DNA of 10,473 bases, from the NCBI GenBank assembly GCA_031263345.1, contig JAISFY010000007.1, forward strand, positions 1-10,473. The letters are read 5' to 3'. Below, piece by piece: positions 1 to 6,207 of the stretch; position 1 is the first letter of the stretch; every line of letters starts with the position of its first letter. A program made the translations under genes and the position numbers. The notes beneath the pieces are model-generated. The model had not been told where the DNA came from. It saw only the letters and a program-made list of their open reading frames with translations, and made no database searches. The DNA comes from Holosporales bacterium (GTDB lineage Bacteria > Pseudomonadota > Alphaproteobacteria > RUG11792).

Positions 1-549
1 CTCTTCGGAATGCTTCGGAGATCGGACTTGCCTCATCTTAATTTCTAAAGCATAGTCGTATTGGTATAAATTGATGCTTTTTTCTCCGATGGATTCCAAT
101 TCTGCGAATGGTATAAACAGAACTCTTTTTGCAATCATTTCATAGGTCCAGTCTAAAATACGAAATTTGTATTCAAAATCAGACTCATCATTTCCTGTCT
201 TGGGATAGCAGGAAGTCCAAAATGATTCTATGAAAGAGCTAAGGAACTCAATGGCCAACGGAATTTTGCTAAAACCATGAAGAACGACTGTGGCCTCGAT
301 AAACCAGGCAAGGATTTGAAGGTCTTTGGTTTTATTTTTCAGAGCACTCATCGTTAGTTTTTCAACCAATCTCCAGTCAGCCTTTTTGAGTTCCCGTTCC
401 CAAACACCTAAAGAAAGCCCGTCATCTTCCTCAAATCTCGCTCGCTTTATATCGTCATAAACTGATGTCAACGATAAATCTGACCCAACTCCATTTACTG
501 AGTCAGGAATTTCAGCGACGATGTCATCTATTGTGTAGATATCAGTCAT
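1..549 (-). CDS. tssA: TssA, type VI secretion system protein (ImpA_N domain), partial: N-terminal 183 residues
   Basis: This reading frame starts at the ATG whose complement is 547-549 and stays open to the left edge, giving 183 codons. The sequence has the ImpA N-terminal domain signature: a Gly-Ser-Asp-Leu motif near residues 27-30, then YDDIKRAR, a Trp-rich DWRLVEKL stretch, the hallmark KTKDLQILAWFIEA, a Gly-containing helix, and FWTSCYP followed by an aromatic segment with LDW. In the family, TssA is a cytoplasmic T6SS component that helps to prime or cap the contractile sheath and baseplate. The C-terminal half, which decides the TssA subtype, is outside the window. The start codon overlaps the last 8 bp of dapF, which implies translational coupling. 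The domain identification is strong from motif recognition. Whether a complete T6SS is present cannot be seen here. Confidence 0.83.
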   Translation of the reverse strand, partial: MTDIYTIDDIVAEIPDSVNGVGSDLSLTSVYDDIKRARFEEDDGLSLGVWERELKKADWRLVEKLTMSALKNKTKDLQILAWFIEATVVLHGFSKIPLAIEFLSSFIESFWTSCYPKTGNDESDFEYKFRILDWTYEMIAKRVLFIPFAELESIGEKSINLYQYDYALEIKMRQVRSPKHSEE

Positions 550-1255
550 TATAGAAATTCACGTTAAAAACTAAGGTTGGCTTTACCGTTAAGCTGAACG
601 TATTTCCATGATCAGTTACGATCGACATTCCTCCATCGTGTATAATCTTTGTAGATCCGGAAATATTTCGAGTAGCAGCGACGGCAATGGCCCCACTCCC
701 GCAGGCCTTCGTCCAACCAACCCCCCTTTCAAAGGTTTTAACCTTGATGAATTCATCGAAGTATTCAACAAAGTGAAGATTACACTCCCGAAACTCACAG
801 CTTAAATCGGCTAGACGATTCATTATCTGAATACCGCAAACTAAATGATTATTACCCAGCGAAAATATCTGATACTCTTGTGTATCATACAATAGGATCG
901 GTTTTTCGACAAATAGTGTAACTTCTTCATTTTCGACTATTGCCATATACTTATGATCAGCGACCATAAAGCTTAGTTTACTGCTATCATTTGATAACAG
1001 CGTTTTGCTAATATATATAGAGGATGCGCAAATTCCATTTCCACACATCTTTGCAGGGCTTCCATCGAAATTGAAAAAATCAATATTGTACATCATGTCA
1101 GTGATTTTTTTGAGAATTATAACCTGATCACAACCGATGCCAAAATGCCTATCAGCAATCGCTTTGGCCATTTCGCTGGATACAACTGGGTCGTCTTCTC
1201 GCCTGAGAATGATAACAAAATCATTCCCGTTAGTTTGAGCCTTGACAAAATGCAT
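542..1255 (-). CDS. dapF: Diaminopimelate epimerase
   Basis: DapF converts LL- to meso-diaminopimelate, using two cysteines as acid and base, in the cytoplasm; the product feeds peptidoglycan and lysine synthesis. Seen here in 237 residues: the N-terminal TNGNDF motif (8-13), FFNFDGSPAKMCGNG with catalytic Cys71, and ERGVGWTKACGSGA with catalytic Cys185. I chose the ATG at 1255 because the family starts almost directly at the M-x-F-x-K motif. The frame is open to an ATG at 1339, but the extra 28 residues are not family-like. Neither start has a good Shine-Dalgarno. The protein is somewhat short for the family (about 270 residues). The usual GNPH motif reads GNNH (134-137), so the proline next to the substrate-binding Asn is lost. 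The gene follows accA after 110 bp and overlaps tssA by 8 bp. Confidence 0.93.
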   Translation of the reverse strand: MHFVKAQTNGNDFVIILRREDDPVVSSEMAKAIADRHFGIGCDQVIILKKITDMMYNIDFFNFDGSPAKMCGNGICASSIYISKTLLSNDSSKLSFMVADHKYMAIVENEEVTLFVEKPILLYDTQEYQIFSLGNNHLVCGIQIMNRLADLSCEFRECNLHFVEYFDEFIKVKTFERGVGWTKACGSGAIAVAATRNISGSTKIIHDGGMSIVTDHGNTFSLTVKPTLVFNVNFYND

Positions 1256-1289
1256 AAACGATTGAAAAGAAAATTCAAAATCAACAAAG

Positions 1290-1318
1290 ATTTTAAACGA
1301 TCCTAGATGCTGGACCAA
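1290..1318 (-). promoter_or_regulatory. Possible weak promoter for dapF-tssA
   Basis: On the minus strand a TTGGTC (-35-like, 1313-1318) and a TAAAAT (-10-like, 1290-1295, five of six matches) are separated by 17 bp. A transcript would begin about 28 nt before the dapF ATG at 1255, which would also rule out the longer start at 1339. The -35 matches the consensus at only three positions, so this is a weak call. Confidence 0.25.
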
Positions 1319-1365
1319 GAATAGATTCTTAATTATCATCCGGCCGTAATTATGAAAGAAAATAT

Positions 1366-2322
1366 CTATGAAAGAAAATTATTCCCAATCGCCATGAATT
1401 TCTGTCTTCTTAGATCTTTTCGTAAATCGGCCGGTAATTCGAGGGATTTGTTTAGGTAATGGATAATTTCGATCTTGACATTAGCAATGATTTCATCTTT
1501 GCCCCTGTGGGCTCCCCCAGTCGGTTCATCAATAATTTTGTCGATAATTCCGAGAGTCAATAAATCCGGAGCCGTCAATTTCTGGGCTTCTGCAGCAATT
1601 TCGGCTTTCAAATCATCTTTCCATAAAATCGAGGCGCATCCCTCTGGAGAAATTACGGAATACACCGCGTGCTCAAGCATTAAAATATAATCCGAGGTGG
1701 AGATGGCGATAGCGCCGCCAGATCCGCCCTCACCGATTACAACGCTAATGAAAGCCGAATCGATTTGAAAACTCTTCTCCATACACCTAGCAATCGCTTC
1801 AGCCTGCCCACGCTCTTCTGATTCGATTCCTGGGAATGCACCAGAGGTATCGATAAATGAAATTACTGGTAGGCCAAATCGATGAGCTAAGTCGAGCAAA
1901 CGGTGAGCCTTACGATATCCTTCCGGTTTAGCCATCCCAAAATTATGCGCCAACCTCGATTCGGTGTCTCGGCCCTTTTCTTCTCCAATGACGATACATT
2001 TGATATCATCCATTTTAGCGAAGCCACCGATTATTGCCTTATCATCAGAGCATATCCTATCTCCGGACAATTCGACATAGTCTGTAAATATACCAGATAG
2101 GTAATCGAGAAATTTTGGACGATCTGGATGTCGAGCTACCTGTACTTTTTGCCACGGCGTTAATTTCCGATATGTACTGACAAGAAGTTTGTTAACCTTC
2201 GCCTGCATTTTAGAAATCTCAGAGGCTACATCAATGTCTCCGAGTTTTGATGCATCCCTTAATTCTTTTATTTTCTTTTCGATTGAAAGGACCTGATTTT
2301 CAAACTCTAAAGGAAACGACAT
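1366..2322 (-). CDS. accA: Acetyl-CoA carboxylase carboxyltransferase subunit alpha
   Basis: AccA is the alpha half of the carboxyltransferase that moves CO2 from biotinyl-BCCP to acetyl-CoA, giving malonyl-CoA, the first committed step of fatty-acid synthesis. With AccD it forms a heterotetramer in the cytoplasm. The 318 residues are full length for the family (about 315-320). Visible signatures are the N-terminal coiled helix (residues 5-50), TPWQKVQVARHPDRP (55-69), GRDTESRLAHNFGM (117-130), the crotonase-fold core with SFIDTSGAFPG (155-165), GEGGSGGAIA (197-206) and SVISPEGCASILWKD (222-236). The start is the only sensible ATG; upstream is purine-rich AAAGAAAG but no strong Shine-Dalgarno. 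The gene lies 36 bp downstream of tRNA-Cys on the same strand with no evident promoter between, so it may be read from the tRNA promoter. The partner accD is not in this window, which is normal. Confidence 0.97.
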   Translation of the reverse strand: MSFPLEFENQVLSIEKKIKELRDASKLGDIDVASEISKMQAKVNKLLVSTYRKLTPWQKVQVARHPDRPKFLDYLSGIFTDYVELSGDRICSDDKAIIGGFAKMDDIKCIVIGEEKGRDTESRLAHNFGMAKPEGYRKAHRLLDLAHRFGLPVISFIDTSGAFPGIESEERGQAEAIARCMEKSFQIDSAFISVVIGEGGSGGAIAISTSDYILMLEHAVYSVISPEGCASILWKDDLKAEIAAEAQKLTAPDLLTLGIIDKIIDEPTGGAHRGKDEIIANVKIEIIHYLNKSLELPADLRKDLRRQKFMAIGNNFLS

Positions 2323-2358
2323 AGGGAATTAGCTTTCTTTACGAATCGAATTAGATCG

Positions 2359-2432
2359 TGGAGGCCGAGGCCGGAATCGGACCGACATACAAGGATTTGC
2401 AGTCCTCTGCATAACCATTCTGCCACTCGGCC
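2359..2432 (-). tRNA. tRNA-Cys (GCA), CCA encoded
   Basis: The minus strand folds as a 74-nt tRNA. The acceptor GGCCGAG pairs with CTCGGCC, followed by discriminator U and an encoded CCA. The D stem is GCA/UGC. The anticodon stem GAGGA/UCCUU encloses loop CUGCAAA, anticodon GCA. The T stem is GUCGG/CCGGC with one G-U pair. The T loop reads UCCGAUU instead of the expected UUCGAUU, so position 55 is C rather than the almost universal U (pseudouridine). Everything else is canonical, so I regard it as functional unless that base proves to be an error. Confidence 0.95.
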
Positions 2433-2460
2433 TTCTAAAACGTACCAACACCCCCTCGAG

Positions 2461-2489
2461 ATTATATTTTTTTTTGTTCACATTATCAA
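2461..2489 (-). promoter_or_regulatory. Sigma-70-type promoter for tRNA-Cys (and possibly accA-dapF-tssA)
   Basis: On the minus strand TTGATA (2484-2489) and a perfect TATAAT (2461-2466) are separated by exactly 17 bp, much of it an A-tract. The -10 box is 28 bp before the tRNA 5' end, the right distance for a short leader. This is the best promoter match in the window. The gap between tRNA-Cys and tig (2433-2712) holds no gene that I can support; besides this promoter it holds only the weak tig promoter. Confidence 0.75.
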
Positions 2490-2632
2490 CTGATGATCTC
2501 TAATCGTATAAAAGTTCATAATTAAACGCGGCAAACCACGCCCTTAGAGCGAAATCAGATCCCGATTGAGTGCATATTTAGCGTGGAATTAGATATTTTC
2601 ATATTTGAGTGGTGGGATTGCTTCCAGATCTC

Positions 2633-2661
2633 TTGATTCTCTACTTTACATCTGTTACCAT
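2633..2661 (+). promoter_or_regulatory. tig: Candidate tig promoter
   Basis: TTGATT (2633-2638) and TACCAT (2656-2661) are spaced by 17 bp, with four of six matches in each box. The start codon of tig follows 51 bp later, preceded by an AAAGGG Shine-Dalgarno-like run (2698-2703). An imperfect inverted repeat (CGTAG at 2665-2669 and CTACG at 2686-2690) would lie in the leader. The match is moderate. Confidence 0.35.
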
Positions 2662-2712
2662 CTCCGTAGAGCTCGATGACTCTCACTACGTAACGATAAA
2701 GGGCGAATTTTT

Positions 2713-4089
2713 ATGATTTTCAAGGACGTTGTTTCCGATAGCTTACGACGCGATGTTCGAATTGTTTTCGAATCGAAAGAGATAGAGGATGAGATAGATA
2801 AATGCCTCAAGGAGAAGGCTAAGACTTTTCGGATGCATGGGTTTAGGACAGGACATGTTCCGCTCGATATCGTCAGAAATAGCGTTGGCGGAGGCGCCGT
2901 TAAAGACGCCTTTGATGCGTTAATCTCTAAGGCCTGTACTGAATGCGTAGGAAGGCTCAATGTAGCCGAGCTTGCGACTACTCCCGTTTATCGCTTTGAA
3001 AACAATTATGAGCAGGGTAGGGATGTATCGATTATCCTTACCGTAGAAGTACCGCCTTTATTCGAATTGAAGCCGTTCGAATGTGAGGTAGTGAGGGTTA
3101 TACCGAAGGTTTCTAGCGATGTCGTAGCAGAAATGCGAGACAGGTACTTAAAGCTTGAACCAATTCTCGAAAAGGCTCAGAAAGATCACGAAATACAACG
3201 CGGGGATGAGGTTACATATGTCGCGAAGTGTTATAACAATGGAGTAGAGAGTAAGAAAAAGAGTTTTCAAGATAAGATATTGATCCCAGAAGAATTTGGG
3301 GAAAATGCGGAGTTCTTTGGTAACTTTCTTTGCAAGAAGATCGAAGATAGTTTCGATTTCGTTGTTAAAGATCGTGATAATATGAAGTATGAATTCACGA
3401 TAAAGTCGGTTAAATGTCCCGCTAAGGGATTGTCTATCGAAGAGATTGCTATCCGGAAAGGGATTAAGGATCTCGCCGATTTTGAATCCGTGGTAAAGAG
3501 AGGCTTGGAGGAAGATATATCCGATACGGCATTTATATATCATAAAAGTCAGATTCTCGAATACCTGGGCGAGCAATACGATTTTGATGTTCCACAGAGT
3601 ATCTTCGATTATGAGACGAAGAACTTGTTGGCTGAGATCAAAAGGGATGCGGCCGAAGAAGAAAGGCGGACTGGGCAAAAGCAGAAATTGGATTCCGATG
3701 AGGAATTGGCAGCTGAGTATGCCGATATCATTAAAAAGAGGGTCATTTTGGGCTATGTTTTGAATCGGTTTGCGAAAGAAAAGAATATTGGTGTCTCTCA
3801 GCATGATGTGCAAAGTGCTATTATGAAAGAGATCAATAAAGCTCCGCATCTTGCAGATAAAATAGCGAATTTTTATGCAAATAACCCTGATGCCGTCGCC
3901 TACAAGAAGGCTGAGATTATCGAGAGAAAGGTCGTCGATTTTTTGATGACACAGGCGAAGACGAATGATGTTGAGAAGACGAAAGAAGAGCTCGGTGAAC
4001 TTGTAAGGAATCTTTTTGAAGAAGACGAGGATGCGGCCGCTTCCTCGGTCGATGAGGAGATTTCTTACTCGGCTGAGGCTGTTGTCTAA
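2713..4089 (+). CDS. tig: Trigger factor, ribosome-associated chaperone
   Basis: Trigger factor binds the large ribosomal subunit at the exit tunnel through uL23 and shields nascent chains. The 458 residues have the usual three-part plan. The N-terminal ribosome-binding domain (about 1-120) carries the docking signature GFRTGHVP at 43-50. A middle FKBP-type PPIase domain (about 150-245) starts at RGDEV but is clearly divergent. A helical C-terminal chaperone domain (about 250-435) is followed by an acidic tail from about residue 430. An AAAGGG run about 9 bp upstream of the ATG supports the start. It is followed closely by clpP (16 bp) and then clpX, the conserved chaperone/protease operon. 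The PPIase activity is dispensable in known trigger factors, so its divergence need not impair the chaperone role. Confidence 0.95.
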   Translation: MIFKDVVSDSLRRDVRIVFESKEIEDEIDKCLKEKAKTFRMHGFRTGHVPLDIVRNSVGGGAVKDAFDALISKACTECVGRLNVAELATTPVYRFENNYEQGRDVSIILTVEVPPLFELKPFECEVVRVIPKVSSDVVAEMRDRYLKLEPILEKAQKDHEIQRGDEVTYVAKCYNNGVESKKKSFQDKILIPEEFGENAEFFGNFLCKKIEDSFDFVVKDRDNMKYEFTIKSVKCPAKGLSIEEIAIRKGIKDLADFESVVKRGLEEDISDTAFIYHKSQILEYLGEQYDFDVPQSIFDYETKNLLAEIKRDAAEEERRTGQKQKLDSDEELAAEYADIIKKRVILGYVLNRFAKEKNIGVSQHDVQSAIMKEINKAPHLADKIANFYANNPDAVAYKKAEIIERKVVDFLMTQAKTNDVEKTKEELGELVRNLFEEDEDAAASSVDEEISYSAEAVV

Positions 4090-4105
4090 ATTTTAAGGAG
4101 CTGAA

Positions 4106-4705
4106 ATGTCGTATTTTGTTCCAATTGTTGTCGAGCAGACGAGTCGAGGTGAGAGGTCTTATGATATATACTCGAGACTTCTGAAGGAGAGGATTATATT
4201 TCTAACGGGAGGTATCGATGACGAAGTTGCTTCGATCGTTTGTGCCCAACTTCTATTTCTCGAATCGGAAGATTCGTCCATGGATGTTAGCTTTTATATA
4301 AACTCTCCGGGAGGTGTCGTCACGTCCGCTTTATCAATTTTGGACACAATGAATTATATTAGATGTGATGTTTCAACTCTCTGTATCGGCCAGGCTTGCT
4401 CGGCTGGATCTCTTCTATTATGTTCTGGAGCAAAGGGGAAGAGGTTTTCACTTCCCAATTCGAGGATTATGATTCATCAGCCATCTGGTGGAACTACAGG
4501 TCAGGCGACCGATATTGAAATACACGCGAGAGAAATCTTGAGTTTAAGGGAGAGACTTAATGCTATTTATGCGGCGAATACGGGGCAGAGTATCGAAACA
4601 ATTAACGCGAATATGGAGCGAGATAAGTTCATGTCAACCGATGAGGCGTTGAAATTTGGACTTATCGATCGGGTTATCGATAAGAGACAGACGCTCTCGT
4701 GTTAA
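4106..4705 (+). CDS. clpP: ATP-dependent Clp protease proteolytic subunit
   Basis: ClpP is the serine peptidase that stacks as two heptameric rings and degrades substrates unfolded by ClpX or ClpA. In this 199-residue protein the catalytic triad is intact: Ser99 in GQACSAGSLLL, His124 in MIHQPSGG and Asp173 in MERDKFM. YINSPGG (64-70), which helps to form the oxyanion hole region, is also present. The usual A-S-M-G around the nucleophile reads C-S-A-G, a conservative change. The start has the clearest Shine-Dalgarno of the window, AAGGAG at 4095-4100, five bases before the ATG. The N-terminal extension before the processed form is short. The gene sits 16 bp after tig and 71 bp before clpX, as in most proteobacteria. 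Confidence 0.97.
   Translation: MSYFVPIVVEQTSRGERSYDIYSRLLKERIIFLTGGIDDEVASIVCAQLLFLESEDSSMDVSFYINSPGGVVTSALSILDTMNYIRCDVSTLCIGQACSAGSLLLCSGAKGKRFSLPNSRIMIHQPSGGTTGQATDIEIHAREILSLRERLNAIYAANTGQSIETINANMERDKFMSTDEALKFGLIDRVIDKRQTLSC
4661..4684 (+). repeat. Perfect 9-bp inverted repeat at the 3' end of clpP
   Basis: CTTATCGAT and ATCGATAAG flank a 6-base loop, inside clpP about 18 bp before its stop codon. It encodes the conserved LIDRVIDK segment, so the repeat may be a by-product of the protein repeat IDRVID. There is no U-tract directly after it, so it is not an ordinary terminator. It could still form an RNA hairpin between the clpP and clpX messages. Confidence 0.5.
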
Positions 4706-4717
4706 TAGTTTTTTCAG

Positions 4718-4746
4718 TTGATTGTGTCAGAATTTGGCTTTAAAGT
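4718..4746 (+). promoter_or_regulatory. Possible internal promoter for clpX
   Basis: TTGATT (4718-4723) and TAAAGT (4741-4746) are spaced by 17 bp, each with four of six matches, in the 71-bp gap between clpP and clpX. It would give a leader of about 23 nt. Separate clpX transcription is known in other bacteria, but here the match is only fair. Confidence 0.3.
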
Positions 4747-4776
4747 GAGCGGTTTTGTTGTCTAGGTTTATTTCAG

Positions 4777-6021
4777 ATGTTCGTTAATTCAGCGAAGGAT
4801 GAAGTTCTGTTTTGCTCGTTTTGCGGTAAATCTCAAAGCGAAGTTAAAAAACTAATAGCTGGCGTAACGGCTTTTATTTGTGATGAGTGTATATCGCTTT
4901 GCTCTGATGTAATCAAAAAAGAATCATTGGAAGCGATGGGAGCCGGTAATGGCAGTTTTTTAACCCCATCGGAAATATTTAAAAAATTAAATGAGCACGT
5001 TATTGGCCAAGAAAAGGCGAAGAAAACATTGTCTGTTGCAGTTTATAATCATTATAAAAGGTTGGAATGTACATCCGACAATTATCCGGATGTTAATATT
5101 GCTAAATCGAATATTTTGCTCATCGGACCGACAGGTTCTGGAAAGACGTTATTGGCTAGGACATTGGCGAAATGTATAAATGTTCCATTTGCTGTGGCTG
5201 ATGCTACGTCTCTGACCGAAGCCGGATATGTTGGAGAGGACGTTGAGAACATCATTTTGAATCTGTTACAGGTGGCAGAATTCGATATCAAAAGGGCTCA
5301 GCGTGGCATAGTATATATCGACGAAGTCGATAAAATAACCAGGAAATCGGAAAATCCATCGATTACACGAGATGTATCTGGGGAGGGTGTGCAGCAGGCT
5401 CTTTTGAAGGTTATCGAGGGAACCGTTGCCTTCGTTCCACCTCAAGGAGGACGCAAGCATCCTCAGCAAGACTTTTTACAGATCGATACTACGAACATAT
5501 TATTTATTTGCGGTGGGGCATTCTGTGGTCTGGAAAAGATTATTGCTGCCAGAGGGAAAAAAACTGGTATAGGTTTTGAGGCCGATGTGGAAAAATCCGA
5601 GAATAAAAGGGCAGGAGAATTGTTTAAGGAAGTTGAAACGGAAGATCTACTAAAATTTGGCCTTATTCCAGAGTTTGTCGGGAGGTTACCTGTCGTGGCG
5701 ACGCTTGAGGATCTCGAGGAGGGGGATCTACTCCAGGTACTGACGGAACCGAAGGATGCAATCTTGAAACAATACGCAAGTTTATTCGATATGAATAACG
5801 TAAAGCTAACGTTTGAGGAGGATGCGATGAAGGAGGTTGTACGGCAGGCGATCGATAAAAAGACGGGAGCGAGGGGATTGCGTTCGATTGTGGAAGAAAT
5901 TCTAGCCGATTTGATGTTCGATATCCCAGACACTCCGAATGTTACTGAGGTCGTAATCGATAAGGGAGTGGTAAATAAAGAATCTTCTCCAACGATAGTA
6001 CTGAAGGATTGCGCAGCCTAA
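4777..6021 (+). CDS. clpX: ATP-dependent Clp protease ATP-binding subunit ClpX
   Basis: ClpX is a hexameric AAA+ unfoldase that feeds proteins to ClpP. All functional parts are visible in 414 residues. The N-terminal zinc-binding domain has Cys13, Cys16, Cys35 and Cys38. Walker A is GPTGSGKT (117-124) and Walker B is VYIDE (179-183). The pore loop is GYVG (150-153) and the RKH substrate loop is at 226-228. The ClpP-docking IGF tripeptide is at 265-267, the arginine finger lies in FVGRLP (R303), and sensor II is GARGLRS (364-370). It should therefore pair with the ClpP encoded upstream. The ATG at 4777 fits the family N-terminus although no Shine-Dalgarno precedes it. The next gene is not lon, the usual neighbour, but an unrelated exported protein. 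Confidence 0.98.
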   Translation: MFVNSAKDEVLFCSFCGKSQSEVKKLIAGVTAFICDECISLCSDVIKKESLEAMGAGNGSFLTPSEIFKKLNEHVIGQEKAKKTLSVAVYNHYKRLECTSDNYPDVNIAKSNILLIGPTGSGKTLLARTLAKCINVPFAVADATSLTEAGYVGEDVENIILNLLQVAEFDIKRAQRGIVYIDEVDKITRKSENPSITRDVSGEGVQQALLKVIEGTVAFVPPQGGRKHPQQDFLQIDTTNILFICGGAFCGLEKIIAARGKKTGIGFEADVEKSENKRAGELFKEVETEDLLKFGLIPEFVGRLPVVATLEDLEEGDLLQVLTEPKDAILKQYASLFDMNNVKLTFEEDAMKEVVRQAIDKKTGARGLRSIVEEILADLMFDIPDTPNVTEVVIDKGVVNKESSPTIVLKDCAA

Positions 6022-6115
6022 CGTTTTTTTTGCAATATAAAAAAAGTATTGATGACTATTAACTTGATTTGAAAGGTAGATTTTTATCCTTTGTTTGATA
6101 CTGAACTTAAATTTG

Positions 6116-6148
6116 TTAATAGCTTTTTAATAGCTTTAAACTTATAAT
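6116..6148 (+). promoter_or_regulatory. CtrA/OmpR-type tandem repeat plus TATAAT, promoter of the exported protein gene
   Basis: Two identical, adjacent 11-bp units TTAATAGCTTT occupy 6116-6126 and 6127-6137, one helical turn apart. A perfect TATAAT follows at 6143-6148. There is no recognisable -35 box at 16-18 bp; the repeat covers that position. Response regulators of the OmpR/PhoB family bind 11-bp-spaced half sites there, and the first nine bases of this arrangement contain the CtrA form TTAA-N7-TTAA. The repeat and the -10 box are seen directly. Control by CtrA is inference, since TTAA is common in AT-rich DNA. Confidence 0.5.
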
Positions 6149-6176
6149 AATCTTAAGTATATTTATTTTTCTTTTT

Positions 6177-6206
6177 CCGATACTATCGGTAGGACTCTAA
6201 TAGAGT
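6177..6206. repeat. Two consecutive 13-bp perfect palindromes before the start codon
   Basis: CCGATACTATCGG (6177-6189) and ACTCTAATAGAGT (6194-6206) are each perfect inverted repeats with 6-bp arms around one central base. Their centres are 17 bp apart, and the second ends 1 bp before the ATG at 6208. They would lie in the 5' leader if transcription begins after the TATAAT at 6143. They could be operator half-sites, or RNA structure around the ribosome-binding site: the only purine runs, TAGGA and AGAG, lie in or next to the second palindrome. Confidence 0.55.
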
Positions 6207-6207
6207 A

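Noticed and set aside
608..805. 65-codon plus-strand ORF inside dapF
   Set aside because: It is the complement of the well-supported dapF C-terminal region, with no start signal or motif.
1256..1339. Longer dapF start at 1339
   Set aside because: The extra 28 residues are hydrophobic and unlike DapF N-termini; the ATG at 1255 gives the normal M-x-F-x-K start.
3148..3849. 233-codon minus-strand ORF
   Set aside because: It lies wholly antisense to tig, is rich in Phe, Ile and Leu as expected from the complement of a Glu/Lys-rich gene, and shows no family motif.
5463..5933. 156-codon minus-strand ORF
   Set aside because: It is antisense to the conserved ClpX core and is Ser/Asn-rich shadow sequence.
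6022..6060. T-run and A-run after clpX as a terminator
   Set aside because: The runs could pair only as a weak A-T stem with no G-C content and no U-tract after it.
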